A stretch of 64,000 nt of DNA, taken from B18-G4 sp032250805 (lineage in GTDB: Bacteria; Bacteroidota; Bacteroidia; Bacteroidales; B18-G4). The stretch lies in NCBI GenBank assembly GCA_032250805.1, contig JAVVEM010000004.1, positions 54,804 through 118,803 on the forward strand, given 5' to 3'. Below the pieces are notes generated by a model that was not told where the DNA came from, searched no databases, and saw only the letters and a list, made by a program, of their open reading frames with translations. The translations under genes were made by a program, and so were the position numbers. Below, piece after piece: positions 16,820-26,526 of the stretch (positions within the stretch are counted from its first letter, which is position 1; every line of letters begins with the position of its first letter).

Positions 16820-18274
16820 TCAGATGGGTGCGGTAAAATGAAGGTAGAATCCCTGTTTATTCATTTTGTTTATAGCATATTCGAAGCGGAATACCAGATC
16901 GTAATATGTAACAAAATCAAGGCCGAGGCCATAGCCGAGCAGCAAGGTATTTTCAAGCTTGTTGTTTAATCCCGGGCCGGGATAAAAGTGATCGGCAAAG
17001 CCAAGGTCGAAGAAAGCATTGATATAAAAAGCATAATGTATTCGTCCAAATTTATCCGACCGGATAAAATCAATGTCAAACTCACGTTTCGGCAAAAGTG
17101 CAAACTTCAGGTTACTTTTGAATATCCCAAAATTATTGCCATTGACCACATAGTATTCATAGCCCCTGACAATATCCCTGCCAAAGCCTATCGCCTCAAT
17201 CATGAAATAGGGTTGTTTTGCATTATTGGAAAACTTCGAATTGATGCCTGCTGCAAAATAAAAGCCTTTATTGAGCTTCATAAACTTCCTGAAGGTAGTA
17301 AGCACATAAAAGTTTTCGAGCCCACCATTTTCAAGCAAGCCAAACCCTTTTGCGGCCAGCTCCAGGTCGAAATAATATCCTTCAAGAGGATAGGGCCTGT
17401 AATCGCGATGATCGCTTTTAAACTGGTATGAGAGTGTAAAATACTGGAGTTTCGTTCTTTCTTCAAGCGAAAAAGACGGGTTGATCCTGATCAGTGTATC
17501 TTCAAATGTTTTCAGATCATAACCCAGCAGCAGGGTGTGTGTGTTATAGATTTGTTTACGATAGATCAGACCAATATATGCATTGACTGATTCCATAAGG
17601 TAATCATCATCTTTGAAGTATTGAAGTTTATCATTGATATTGATCACAGGCACTTCTCTGGTTCGGCCATAAAAAACCCCCATGCCGATCCCAAAAGTTT
17701 CATTTTTGTCAAGATATGGAAGGGTATAATCAAGCCCATATAATTCGTTATATCCGAAACGAGCGGTAAAATCAACAGATTCTTTTCTGCCTCTGAAATT
17801 GTTCCATTTCAGTACAACTCCGTAACTCATCCTTGAGAGGTTGCGATTATCCTGCCACCAGGTATTGAAATTCCGGTCGGCAAATTCAATTATCGGCCAT
17901 GGCCAGATATACCAGCGTTCGGTGAATATAAAAACGACATTTACTTTTTGCTGCTGCCCGTCTACAGAGACCACTTCGGCCTCCACAAAATTGAACAATG
18001 AAGTGTTAAGCAGGTTTTCCCTGCTTTGTTCAACCAGGGCATCCAGGTTCTGCTCCAGGAGGGTATCGTCGATGGCAAACATAAGTTCGCGCCTGATAAT
18101 ATGATCTTTTGTAATCTTGTTGCCTTTGAAAATTATCTTATGAATTATTACCTCAGTATTGTTGGCATTCATCCCGGCAGTAATTGGCGGATTCAGTGCA
18201 GCGAATGCGAGCCATGTGATTACCGGAATCAGGAATGATAATTGCCGATATTTGATCAGGAGGGGCAAGATCAA
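16820..18274 (-). CDS. BamA/TamA-like outer-membrane protein (one POTRA, barrel)
   Basis: A 484-residue Omp85-superfamily protein. A signal segment (FLIPVITWLAFAALNPP) precedes a single POTRA-like domain (VIIHKIIFKGNKITKDHIIRREL, about 40-125). The rest is a barrel with strands such as YGVVLKWNNFRGRKESVDFTARFGY and an ending aromatic-rich strand GFYLHFTAPI. One POTRA plus a barrel resembles two-partner or TamA-like secretion and insertion proteins rather than BamA itself. The start is a TTG at 18274 (a second TTG lies at 18268); the first ATG is after the signal segment and would remove it. It begins 7 bases after the CBS-domain gene. The substrate is unknown. Confidence 0.82.
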   Translation of the reverse strand: MILPLLIKYRQLSFLIPVITWLAFAALNPPITAGMNANNTEVIIHKIIFKGNKITKDHIIRRELMFAIDDTLLEQNLDALVEQSRENLLNTSLFNFVEAEVVSVDGQQQKVNVVFIFTERWYIWPWPIIEFADRNFNTWWQDNRNLSRMSYGVVLKWNNFRGRKESVDFTARFGYNELYGLDYTLPYLDKNETFGIGMGVFYGRTREVPVININDKLQYFKDDDYLMESVNAYIGLIYRKQIYNTHTLLLGYDLKTFEDTLIRINPSFSLEERTKLQYFTLSYQFKSDHRDYRPYPLEGYYFDLELAAKGFGLLENGGLENFYVLTTFRKFMKLNKGFYFAAGINSKFSNNAKQPYFMIEAIGFGRDIVRGYEYYVVNGNNFGIFKSNLKFALLPKREFDIDFIRSDKFGRIHYAFYINAFFDLGFADHFYPGPGLNNKLENTLLLGYGLGLDFVTYYDLVFRFEYAINKMNKQGFYLHFTAPI

Positions 18275-18281
18275 AAGAATG

Positions 18282-18947
18282 TTAAACGTTAAGGTAATTC
18301 ATTAGTGAATCATAGCGGTCTTTCAGATCATCAGGATCCTCTTCTTTCCCAAACGATGCTTTTATGCTGTAGTTGTAGCGGTTAAGGGTACTGATGATCC
18401 CGGATATGTCCTGCTTGTTGACCTTGAGTATCACCTCCATGGTGGTTGAATCAATAGCTGTGGTAATATACATGCTAAGCACCCTGGCATCATTTGATTC
18501 GATGATCTGTGCAATTTCCGAAAGGCTATAGTCGTTCTGGCTCATCTCCAAAACGATAACTGCTCCCGGGTTTTGGATGGCAGCCATCTTCACAAGGTTA
18601 CGATTAAGACTTTCAAAGCTAACCGCCCCAATATAATTGTCGTTGGAGTCAATTACCGGAAGAACGCTGATGCCAAGTTCAGTCATTTGCTTTATGACAT
18701 CGTAAATATGTTCAAAATTCCTGATTGCGGGTCTGGCGTGTGAAAGCCTTATATTTCCTATGGGAGAATCAATGTCTTCCAGATTTTCCTGCAGGTCGGC
18801 TTCCGAAACGAGCCCCAGGTAAGCTGTATTGTTAACTACAGGAAGATGTGCCACCCGGTACTCATCCATCATTGATATGGCTGTTTCAACCGTATCGCTG
18901 GTTTTTAAGGGGGAAATAATATCACTGATCAATTCTTCTGCTATCAT
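18282..18947 (-). CDS. CBS-domain pair protein with ACT-like C-terminus
   Basis: A 221-residue cytoplasmic protein. Two CBS motifs are visible, VETAISMMDEYRVAHLPVVN (about 20-40) and the ISVLPVIDSNDNYIGAVS region (about 92-110). They form a Bateman module that would bind adenine nucleotides. From about 126 the pattern AVIVLEMSQNDYSLSEIAQI and EVILKVNKQDISGIISTL looks like an ACT-type regulatory fold. No catalytic domain is present, so it is probably a stand-alone sensor. It lies 10 bases after rsgA and 7 before the outer-membrane protein gene, so it is co-transcribed with envelope genes. The ligand and target are unknown. Confidence 0.85.
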   Translation of the reverse strand: MIAEELISDIISPLKTSDTVETAISMMDEYRVAHLPVVNNTAYLGLVSEADLQENLEDIDSPIGNIRLSHARPAIRNFEHIYDVIKQMTELGISVLPVIDSNDNYIGAVSFESLNRNLVKMAAIQNPGAVIVLEMSQNDYSLSEIAQIIESNDARVLSMYITTAIDSTTMEVILKVNKQDISGIISTLNRYNYSIKASFGKEEDPDDLKDRYDSLMNYLNV

Positions 18948-18957
18948 TGTTTTTAAT

Positions 18958-19872
18958 TTAGTCGTTTATATCTGAAATAATCCTCAGGTATCCTTCATAG
19001 CGTTGTTTGCTGAACCTGCCGTCATTCACAGCTTCCTTTACTGCACATCCGGGTTCGTTAATGTGGGTGCAGTTGGTGTACCTGCACAGAGGCATTAATT
19101 CGCGCATTTCAGGGTAGCGCTCAGCAAGTGTTTGTTCATCAAGCTCGTACAGTCCAAACTCTTTAATACCCGGGGTATCAATGATAAACCCGCCGAATGA
19201 GAGTTTATACATTGTAGCAAAGGTAGTGGTGTGCACTCCTTTATCGTGCATTTTGGAGATTGGTTTTGTTTTAATGTTCAGTAGGGGTTCAATATAATTA
19301 ATAAGAGCCGACTTCCCCACCCCCGAATGACCTGCCAGCAGTGATATTTTGTCTTTTAAAAGCGCTTTTACCATATGCGTATTCTCACCGGTTTTTGCCG
19401 AAACGGCATAAGAGGGATATCCTGCTTTTTCATAAACTGACCGCAACTCATCCAGTTTCTCCATTTTTTTATCATCATACAGGTCGGTCTTGTTAAAAAT
19501 AATTCCTGCCGGGATATGATAAGCCTCAGCAGTGATCAGAAATCGATCGATAAAACCTGTCGATGTGCGCGGTAGTGCCAGGGTTGCGATCATGAGTGCC
19601 TGATCGAGATTGGCGGCAAGAATGTGTGATTCTTTCGACAGTTTCGTTGCCTTTCTGATAATATAGTTTTTGCGTGGAAGGATGCGGGTTATCAGTCCTG
19701 TATCTTCATCCTTTTGAATAAAAAACTCAACTCTATCGCCAACTGCCAGGGGGTTCGTGGTTTTAATGCCACTTATTTTGAATTTCCCTTTCAGCCTGCA
19801 ATCAGTAGTTTTACCGTCAGAACCCAATACGCTGTACCAGCTTCCTGTTGATTGAATTACTATTCCTTCCAA
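18958..19872 (-). CDS. rsgA: Ribosome small subunit-dependent GTPase A
   Basis: A 304-residue circularly permuted GTPase that helps late maturation of the 30S subunit. The order of motifs is that of the family: NKTD (G4) at about 136, then the P-loop GHSGVGKSALIN and DTPGIKEFG (G3). The N-terminal OB fold carries STGSWYSV. The C-terminal zinc knuckle shows CRYTNCTHINEPGC. The initiation codon is TTG at 19872; no ATG is available upstream in frame before dprA, and LEGIVIQSTGSW matches the usual N-terminus with Met replacing the first residue. A -7 promoter element lies just upstream, so it may be transcribed independently of dprA. Confidence 0.95.
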   Translation of the reverse strand: MEGIVIQSTGSWYSVLGSDGKTTDCRLKGKFKISGIKTTNPLAVGDRVEFFIQKDEDTGLITRILPRKNYIIRKATKLSKESHILAANLDQALMIATLALPRTSTGFIDRFLITAEAYHIPAGIIFNKTDLYDDKKMEKLDELRSVYEKAGYPSYAVSAKTGENTHMVKALLKDKISLLAGHSGVGKSALINYIEPLLNIKTKPISKMHDKGVHTTTFATMYKLSFGGFIIDTPGIKEFGLYELDEQTLAERYPEMRELMPLCRYTNCTHINEPGCAVKEAVNDGRFSKQRYEGYLRIISDIND

Positions 19873-19894
19873 TTCACCTGAGTTTAGGATTTTG

Positions 19895-19902
19895 CAAAGG
19901 TA
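19895..19902 (-). promoter_or_regulatory. rsgA promoter, -7 element
   Basis: The minus strand reads TACCTTTG followed by CAAAA, matching TAnnTTTG, 22 bases upstream of the rsgA TTG and just past the end of dprA. No clear -33 element is seen. Confidence 0.55.
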
Positions 19903-19917
19903 CGTTATTATGGAAAC

Positions 19918-21030
19918 TCATGTTCGGATGGCATACATCTTTCCGGGGAGGCCGGCGATGATACCTTCAAATTCAAGTTTCAGCAGAATGGATGCAGTTT
20001 TGGAAGCGCCAAGGCCCGATATCATCACAATATCATCAACGGAAGCTTTCTCTTTGGCAAGAATGATCTGAAGCACTTTTTTTTCTTCCGGCCCACAATT
20101 TTGGAGCAATTCAAGATCATTTTTTTTCTTTTCCACAGATCCATCCCAGCCCATCGAATACCTGATATCAGCCGCCGATCTGACCAGTGCCGCGATATTT
20201 CTCCGGATCAGCAAATGACAACCATCGGAAAACTCGTCGTTCACCCTTCCGGGGACGGCAAATACATCTCTGTTATATGAATTTGCAATATTTGCAGTAA
20301 TCACAGCCCCACCTTTTGTTGCCGATTCTACTACCACGACGGCATCAACCAGTCCGGCAATGATGCGGTTGCGTTTAGGAAAATTTTCTCTGTCGGGAAT
20401 GGTGTCGCTCAGGAATTCTGTGATCAGCCCACCCTGTCCCAGCATTCTGCGTGCCATATTCCTGTTTTGGAAAGGATAAATGCGATCGAGCCCATGCGCC
20501 AGCACCCCAACCGTATTCAGCCCTGCAGCCAGGGCTCTGCGATGTGCACAGCTGTCGATACCGTATGCCATTCCACTTACAATAAGAATATCATCGCCAC
20601 TAAAATCATCGATGATCTCTTCGCAAATGCGACAACCATAAGAAGTTGCATGGCGGGTACCAACAATGGCGATGGCCTTTTTCGTACGAAAATCTTCATT
20701 TCCCTTATAGTATAAAAATAAGGGGCTATCGGCACAATGCTTAAGTCTGGCCGGGTAGTCATCATCATAAAAATACAAAGGTTTAATCTTATTTTTTCGT
20801 ATGAATTCAAGTTCAGTTTCTGCCCTTTCAAGAAGCATTTTAACGTTAGGCCCATCCTTCAGGATCTTATTCATTCCGGGAATTTTAAGGATTTTGGCCC
20901 TCGATTGTGTAAACAGGATCTCCGGCTCACCAATCCATGAAATCAATTTTTTTGAATTCATGTTGCCAATTCCGGGAATAAGCGTAATGGCTATTCGATA
21001 AAGCAGATCCTTGTCATCATAGTCTGTCAT
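19918..21030 (-). CDS. dprA: DNA processing protein DprA
   Basis: A 370-residue protein that loads RecA on incoming single-stranded DNA during natural transformation. The N-terminal helix-hairpin-helix region (LYRIAITLIPGIG) is followed by the Rossmann-like core GTRHATSYGCRICEE, VSGMAYGIDSCAHRRAL and ATKGGAVITANIANSYNRDVFAVPGRV. The C-terminal winged helix (ASVDDIVMISGLGASKTASILLKLE) completes the long form. It starts with ATG and is divergent from the glycosyltransferase. Presence of dprA does not itself prove competence, because Bacteroidota carry it widely. Confidence 0.95.
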   Translation of the reverse strand: MTDYDDKDLLYRIAITLIPGIGNMNSKKLISWIGEPEILFTQSRAKILKIPGMNKILKDGPNVKMLLERAETELEFIRKNKIKPLYFYDDDYPARLKHCADSPLFLYYKGNEDFRTKKAIAIVGTRHATSYGCRICEEIIDDFSGDDILIVSGMAYGIDSCAHRRALAAGLNTVGVLAHGLDRIYPFQNRNMARRMLGQGGLITEFLSDTIPDRENFPKRNRIIAGLVDAVVVVESATKGGAVITANIANSYNRDVFAVPGRVNDEFSDGCHLLIRRNIAALVRSAADIRYSMGWDGSVEKKKNDLELLQNCGPEEKKVLQIILAKEKASVDDIVMISGLGASKTASILLKLEFEGIIAGLPGKMYAIRT

Positions 21031-21223
21031 GAATTTAATTCTTTTACAGGTGTTCTTCCGGTTTCACAACAGGCGGTATAGCAAATTCGCCAGTTATGTG
21101 TATTTTTATCATCAATTATCCGGTGGTTATAGAGCCCGGGCATAAGCCGTGATATACCCACCTATCTATTAGTATCTTTTTTTTAAAAATGTCACCACTA
21201 AAAGCTTCATTTTTTTCAAAATT
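21031..21223. other. Divergent intergenic region dprA / glycosyltransferase
   Basis: 193 bases, AT-rich toward the glycosyltransferase. GGTGGTTATA at 21122-21131 and TATACCCACC at 21153-21162 form a 10-base inverted repeat with one mismatch around a CCCGGG-containing loop. This could be an operator or a weak hairpin. I see no clean TAnnTTTG element for either gene. Confidence 0.35.
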
Positions 21224-22309
21224 TTGAAAAAAAATAAAAATATACTTATTTGTCCACTGGATTGGGGCATCGGTCATGCCAGCAGGTGTATTCCCATTAT
21301 TGAACAGTTATTGAGGCAGAAAGCCAATGTGCTGGTTGGTGCCGGTGGCCGAACGGCTTCATTTCTTAAAAGCTGTTTTCCCGGCATTCAGATCGTTCCT
21401 GTTGAAGGATACAACATTCACTATCCTTCCGGGGGAAGCATGGCCGTTGAAATGCTACGTCAGACACCAAAACTCCTGAGGGCGATCAGGCGTGAGCATC
21501 AGCAAGTCAGTAAAATAATTGATGCACACAACATCCATGCAGTTATCTCCGACAACAGGTTTGGGATGTGGTCGCCAAAAACATACAGTATTTACATCAC
21601 GCATCAGGTAAAAATAAGCGCACCCGGAATGATGGGTATAACAGAGCAATTGCTGCACCGTTTCCATAATCACTATATTCAAAAATATGATGAATGCTGG
21701 ATCCCGGATCTCCCTGAGCGGCCGGGGCTTGCCGGTGACCTTTCGCATACAGCTACCGATGGAAACTGTTTTTTTATCGGTCCCCAATCCCGCTTTAACC
21801 CCGCATTGTCATCCAAAAATGGTGAGCGCTACGATCTTATGGTAATCATCAGCGGGCCTGAACCGCAGAGGAGCATATTCGAAAAAATGGTTCTCGATCA
21901 ATTGGGACGAACCAACTATAAAGCCATTGTCCTGCTAGGAAAACCTGAAGCACCTGAGCATTCAGCTTATCAAAGAAGGAATGTTTTCATTTATCCACAT
22001 CTTAATACAAAAAAGATGCAAAAGGCCATGGAATCCTCTTCACTTATTGTAAGCCGGCCGGGCTATTCGAGCATTATGGACATGGCTGTTTTGGGACTTC
22101 AGGCCGCATTTGTGCCCACACCCGGACAAACAGAACAGATATACCTCGCCAGGCTGCATCACGATCAGAAGCATTATTTCTCGACAACGCAAAAAGCATT
22201 CGATCTTGAGGAACTCATCAGATCATCAAAAAATTTTGAAGGATTAAAAATTGTGCCGGATCATAGGGTACTGCATGAAAGGGTAGCACAATTACTTGAC
22301 CGGATTTAA
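21224..22309 (+). CDS. Glycosyltransferase of the GT28/MurG-like fold
   Basis: A 361-residue protein with the GT-B fold of MurG-like enzymes. The N-terminus has ILICPLDWGIGHASRCIPIIEQL, where the GxGH motif marks the acceptor side. The C-terminal half has SSLIVSRPGYSSIMDMAVLGLQAAFVPTPGQTEQIYLA, the nucleotide-sugar side with the conserved GxxSxxD-type loop and the PTPGQTEQ segment. The start codon is TTG at 21224; the only in-frame alternatives upstream are ATT codons. The donor and acceptor sugars are unknown. It is followed by lgt after 48 bases, but lgt has its own -7 element. Confidence 0.8.
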   Translation: MKKNKNILICPLDWGIGHASRCIPIIEQLLRQKANVLVGAGGRTASFLKSCFPGIQIVPVEGYNIHYPSGGSMAVEMLRQTPKLLRAIRREHQQVSKIIDAHNIHAVISDNRFGMWSPKTYSIYITHQVKISAPGMMGITEQLLHRFHNHYIQKYDECWIPDLPERPGLAGDLSHTATDGNCFFIGPQSRFNPALSSKNGERYDLMVIISGPEPQRSIFEKMVLDQLGRTNYKAIVLLGKPEAPEHSAYQRRNVFIYPHLNTKKMQKAMESSSLIVSRPGYSSIMDMAVLGLQAAFVPTPGQTEQIYLARLHHDQKHYFSTTQKAFDLEELIRSSKNFEGLKIVPDHRVLHERVAQLLDRI

Positions 22310-22329
22310 AGAATACACCTAAAAAAATC

Positions 22330-22337
22330 TATATTTG
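22330..22337 (+). promoter_or_regulatory. lgt promoter, -7 element
   Basis: TATATTTG followed by CATAATAA fits TAnnTTTG; it lies 20 bases before the lgt ATG. No good -33 TTG is seen at the expected distance. Confidence 0.55.
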
Positions 22338-22357
22338 CATAATAAATTTTACCACCT

Positions 22358-23185
22358 ATGATCCTGAATTCAATTGTCTGGAGCCCAACACCCGTAATTT
22401 TCGAAGTTGATATCCCCGGCCTTGGCACACTTGCCCCCCGCTGGTATGGTTTGCTGTTTGCCCTGGGTTTTGTGTTTGGTTATATCATCATGTATAAGAT
22501 ATTCAGAAAGGAACGGATCGCTATCAGGGTTCTTGACCAACTGGCCACATATATGATCATTGCCACAATTATCGGAGCCAGGCTCGGGCATGTATTGTTT
22601 TATGAACCACGCGAATATTTCAACGATCCCATACAAATACTGATGGTGTGGAAAGGCGGGCTGGCCAGCCATGGCGCAGCAATTGCCATTATCATTGCCC
22701 TGCTTATTTTTTCAAAGCGTATCCATAAGCCGTTCATATGGGTCTTTGACCGGATATCAATTGTTGTTGCACTTGCCGGTGCCTTTATCCGTACCGGCAA
22801 CCTGATGAATTCCGAAATCTTTGGTGTAGCTACTTCCCTTCCCTGGGGATTTAAGTTTATCAATACCGACCCCAGTCTTGTTGCCAAGCATCCGACACAG
22901 ATCTACGAAGCATTGGCCTACCTTCTTATTTTCGTTTATTTGTGGGCAGTTTATCTTAAGCGCGATGGAAGACCAAGGCCTGGTTTTCTGTTTGCAATGT
23001 TCATGATACTCGTATTCAGTGTGCGCTTCCTGATCGAATTCCTGAAAGAGCCCCAGGTAGCTTTCGAAACAGAGATGACCCTGAATATGGGTCAGCTATT
23101 AAGCATCCCCTTTGTATTGCTCGGAGTGATCACGCTTTTCATAATTTACAGGAATAAGAATAAACCCGCCGCAAAAAAGTCATAG
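22358..23185 (+). CDS. lgt: Prolipoprotein diacylglyceryl transferase
   Basis: A 275-residue polytopic inner-membrane enzyme that transfers diacylglycerol from phosphatidylglycerol to the lipobox cysteine of prolipoproteins. Family motifs visible are GGLASHGAAIAI, the RTGNLMNSEIFG signature and HPTQIYEAL. At least six hydrophobic segments are evident. The N-terminus contains TLAPRWYGLLFALGFVFGY. The gene converges with the DUF2723 gene 29 bases downstream; no clear terminator is seen between them. Lipoproteins in this window that would need it include ApbE. Confidence 0.96.
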   Translation: MILNSIVWSPTPVIFEVDIPGLGTLAPRWYGLLFALGFVFGYIIMYKIFRKERIAIRVLDQLATYMIIATIIGARLGHVLFYEPREYFNDPIQILMVWKGGLASHGAAIAIIIALLIFSKRIHKPFIWVFDRISIVVALAGAFIRTGNLMNSEIFGVATSLPWGFKFINTDPSLVAKHPTQIYEALAYLLIFVYLWAVYLKRDGRPRPGFLFAMFMILVFSVRFLIEFLKEPQVAFETEMTLNMGQLLSIPFVLLGVITLFIIYRNKNKPAAKKS

Positions 23186-23214
23186 CACAAGCCTAAATGG
23201 ATTCCTGGTTTTAT

Positions 23215-26200
23215 TTATTCCAGAATTTCCATATGTTTCATCAGAATTGCTTCAGCTTCATCAGAGAGTTCCTGTTGATCATTCATCTCCGTAACTTCCA
23301 CGATCCTCCTTAGCATGGCAATATCCTGCTGCATCTCTGTACTGTAGAGTGCATCAGCAAAAGCAGGGTCGAGAGAAAGAAAATAAGTAAGTTCCTGATC
23401 GCAAACATCAAGGAGTTTCCTGACTTCATCATTTGCCTTCTCAACCTCGCCTGCGCCGTAATAAAGCTCCACATAAGGCATCATAATGATGTCGTAATGG
23501 ATTTTATTGTGGGGGAAATAATGAAGGCACGTATCCATAATATCGACGGCCTTGTCGATTCTACTTTCATTTTTGAGGGCCTGCGCGATCCTGAGAAAGT
23601 TTTGTTTCAATATCCTGGCATGACGATAGCTTTCCCTGTCGACAATAACAGAGGGGTCGTTGAGGTTGCCCCATCGAAAATCGTTCATGACGATATCGTA
23701 GGATTTGTTTGCATTGACACCACCCAGGCCGGGGATATATTCACTGGATTTTACCGGCATGAATTTATACACGGTTCCTTCAAGGTGGCAATATTCACCA
23801 ATATCAAGAACACGCTCGATTGAGTTCGGATTTGCGAAATACAGGGGTCGCTCCCAATTATTGGTGGCGAGAAAATCGAGCAGCATAAGATCATTCTTAT
23901 ATAGGGCATTTTGTTTGATATCCCACTCAATATATGGAACAATAAGGTGTGCCATTTCAGGGGGAACAATGCCATTTTCAACACATTTGGCCGAATCAAC
24001 CATCAACCTTAGCTTTTTTGCAGGCATATAGTTGATCTTTTCTCCCGAAGTGAGTGGCAATTTTGTTCTTTCATCCTCACTTGCAATAAAATTAATCAGT
24101 TCACTTAGCTCAACGCGTCCTTTAACTCCCCTGTCGACATACATTATATATTGGTTACGTCCTTTTTCATACTGATCAGGAGTAAGTGTTAAGGGCAGGG
24201 GTTCGGAGTCATATATCTTTCTGCCAAGTTGATGCACATACCAGTATCCTGACGAGAGCATATAATTTACCACCCTTACATCCGTACGGAATCCTTCAAC
24301 TTCCTGAACATACCATAAGGGGAAAGTATCGTTATCGCCATTTGTGATTAGAACGGCATCCTCATCACATGAGGCCAGATAGTTCATCCCAAAATCGCGT
24401 GCTGTATATTTTCCGGAACGGTCGTGATCGTCCCATCCCTGCCTGGCCATAATACCCGGTACAAGGATGAGGCAAAGCAGGGTGATGCCTCCGGCCATAA
24501 TGCCACTGCTGCCCATATATTTCTTCATCCACGAATAAATGCCCAGCACTCCCAAACCTATCCAAATGGCAAAAGCATAAAACGAACCCGTGTAGGCGTA
24601 ATCGCGCTCCCTTGGCTGATATGGATACTGGTTCAGGTACAGTACAATCGCGATGCCGGTCATAAAAAATAGCAAAGTCACCACCAGGGCGTCTTTCTTA
24701 GATGCACGGAAATGAAAATACAAACCGATCAGGCCAAGGATAAGCGGCAAAAAATAAAACTTATTCCGTGCCGGGTTCGACATGCTGTCGGGGAGGTTTT
24801 CCTGACTGCCCAGCCTTGAATTATCAATAAAAGGGATACCACTGATCCAGTTTCCGTTCTTCGGGCCCGGCTGTGCTTCGATATTATCCTGCCGACCCAC
24901 AAAATTCCACATAAAATAGCGGAAATACATATGCCCAAGCTGATAGCGAAAAAAGAATCCGAGGTTGTCGCCAAAAGAGGGTTTTTTCAGGCTTTCGCCA
25001 TTCACATCAATGGTAGTGGCATTATTCACGTACTGGTTGTACATGCGTTTGTGCTCAGGTTTCTGGTTGCTCCACATCCTCGGAAAAATGGTCATAAAGC
25101 GCTTATCATAAACAGGAATGGTACCAATCCTTTTATCGGTAATAATATACCTGCCGGATTTATCATCCCTGATATACTGCGGATTGCCATCGTCATAATC
25201 AACAATAGGTGCTGTGTAATACTGCCCATAAACTTTAGGCCAGGAGCCGTATTGCTCCCTGTTGAGATAAGCGAGCAGGGAGATGGCATCTTCGGGGCTG
25301 TTTTCATCGATCGGTGTATTTTCATTTGATCTGATGATCAACAGAAAAAAGGAAGAATATCCAATCAGTATGAACACAAAGCTCAGAACAAGCGCGTTCA
25401 GCAATACCTTGTTTTTTTTGTGTGTATACCTGATTCCCAGCACAATAAGGGCGATCAGGATAATAAAATAGATGAGTGTGCCGGTGTTGAAAGGCATCCC
25501 TGCCGTATTTACAAAAAAGAGCTCAAAAGCTGTTGAAAGGCTTACCACACCCGGAATGATCACAAACATTATAATGCTGAGCAATATCATGGAAATGGCC
25601 AAAGTAAGAACTACCCCTTTTGTAGTGACCTTATATTTTTTAAAATAATACACAAAAGCTATTGCAGGAATGGCAAGCAGGTTAAGCATATGCACACCGA
25701 TAGAAAGGCCGACCAGGAAAGCAATGAGCAAAATCCAGCGCAGCGAATGATTTTCATTGGCTACCTTTTCCCACCGAAGTATGGCCCAGAAGGTAATTGC
25801 CGTAAAAAACGACGACATGGCATATACTTCACCTTCAACCGCTGAGAACCAGAACGAATCGGAAAAAGTAAATGCCAGGGCGCCCACCAGGCCACTGCCC
25901 AGGATGGCATACATATTTCCTTTTGTCAGTTCTTCATTCCCGGCAAAAAGTTTACGGGCCAGCATGGTGATGGTCCAGAACAGAAACAATACTGTGAAGC
26001 TGCTGCTCAGAGCCGACATGGCATTGATCATCATGGCCACTTTCGACGTATCGCCAAAGGCAAAGAGCGAGAAAAACCTTCCCAGAAGCTGGAACAGGGG
26101 TGCACCCGGGGGGTGGCCTACCTGCAGTTTATATGCTGTTGCAATATACTCACCGCAATCCCACCAGCTCGCCGTAGGTTCGAGGGTAAGAAAGTATGTA

Positions 26201-26274
26201 ATGGTAGCAATAAGGAATACAAGCCAGCCAAGCAGCTTATTTAATTTCGTATAATTTTCCATGGGATGCTTCAT
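23215..26274 (-). CDS. DUF2723-family polytopic membrane protein (putative glycosyltransferase)
   Basis: A 1019-residue protein with an N-terminal DUF2723 domain: ITYFLTLEPTASWWDCGEYI, then the LQVGHPPGAPLFQLLGR loop, typical of the GT-C-like TMEM260 family. About ten to twelve hydrophobic segments fill residues 10-640. The last 380 residues are soluble and Asp/Glu-rich with helical-repeat character (about 860-1019). The WDCGEY motif places acidic residues in the first extracytoplasmic loop, where GT-C enzymes hold catalytic carboxylates. The family has been proposed to glycosylate secreted proteins; for this protein that is inference. A Met at codon 5 (26262) is an alternative start. Confidence 0.85.
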   Translation of the reverse strand: MKHPMENYTKLNKLLGWLVFLIATITYFLTLEPTASWWDCGEYIATAYKLQVGHPPGAPLFQLLGRFFSLFAFGDTSKVAMMINAMSALSSSFTVLFLFWTITMLARKLFAGNEELTKGNMYAILGSGLVGALAFTFSDSFWFSAVEGEVYAMSSFFTAITFWAILRWEKVANENHSLRWILLIAFLVGLSIGVHMLNLLAIPAIAFVYYFKKYKVTTKGVVLTLAISMILLSIIMFVIIPGVVSLSTAFELFFVNTAGMPFNTGTLIYFIILIALIVLGIRYTHKKNKVLLNALVLSFVFILIGYSSFFLLIIRSNENTPIDENSPEDAISLLAYLNREQYGSWPKVYGQYYTAPIVDYDDGNPQYIRDDKSGRYIITDKRIGTIPVYDKRFMTIFPRMWSNQKPEHKRMYNQYVNNATTIDVNGESLKKPSFGDNLGFFFRYQLGHMYFRYFMWNFVGRQDNIEAQPGPKNGNWISGIPFIDNSRLGSQENLPDSMSNPARNKFYFLPLILGLIGLYFHFRASKKDALVVTLLFFMTGIAIVLYLNQYPYQPRERDYAYTGSFYAFAIWIGLGVLGIYSWMKKYMGSSGIMAGGITLLCLILVPGIMARQGWDDHDRSGKYTARDFGMNYLASCDEDAVLITNGDNDTFPLWYVQEVEGFRTDVRVVNYMLSSGYWYVHQLGRKIYDSEPLPLTLTPDQYEKGRNQYIMYVDRGVKGRVELSELINFIASEDERTKLPLTSGEKINYMPAKKLRLMVDSAKCVENGIVPPEMAHLIVPYIEWDIKQNALYKNDLMLLDFLATNNWERPLYFANPNSIERVLDIGEYCHLEGTVYKFMPVKSSEYIPGLGGVNANKSYDIVMNDFRWGNLNDPSVIVDRESYRHARILKQNFLRIAQALKNESRIDKAVDIMDTCLHYFPHNKIHYDIIMMPYVELYYGAGEVEKANDEVRKLLDVCDQELTYFLSLDPAFADALYSTEMQQDIAMLRRIVEVTEMNDQQELSDEAEAILMKHMEILE

Positions 26275-26526
26275 TTAGCTGTTGAAAACATCAGCGAAAA
26301 TATGAATTTTGCGCTTATGGCTCCTGCAGCAAAGGTCAAATTATGGAATTTTAACAATAAAATCTTCTCAAAATGGCTTTCAGCCGGTGCCAAATGATTG
26401 AAATTAAAGTAGAATATTTTTTTTAATATCATATTTTTTGTACTTTTGCACCGCGTTAGCACGCCGTAACCTTAGCAAAGGCGGAAAATGAAGATTGTTC
26501 TGTCTAAGCTTTAACTTCGGTAAAGG
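26275..26526. other. Intergenic region upstream of tRNA-Gln
   Basis: 252 bases between the divergent DUF2723 gene and the tRNA. It contains an AT-rich tract and the -7 element of the tRNA transcript at 26441-26448. No further coding capacity is seen. A promoter for the minus-strand gene could not be identified. Confidence 0.5.
26441..26448 (+). promoter_or_regulatory. tRNA-Gln promoter, -7 element
   Basis: TACTTTTG followed by CACCGCG matches TAnnTTTG within an A/T-rich stretch. It lies 78 bases upstream of the mature tRNA, leaving a 5' leader to be removed by RNase P. Confidence 0.55.
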
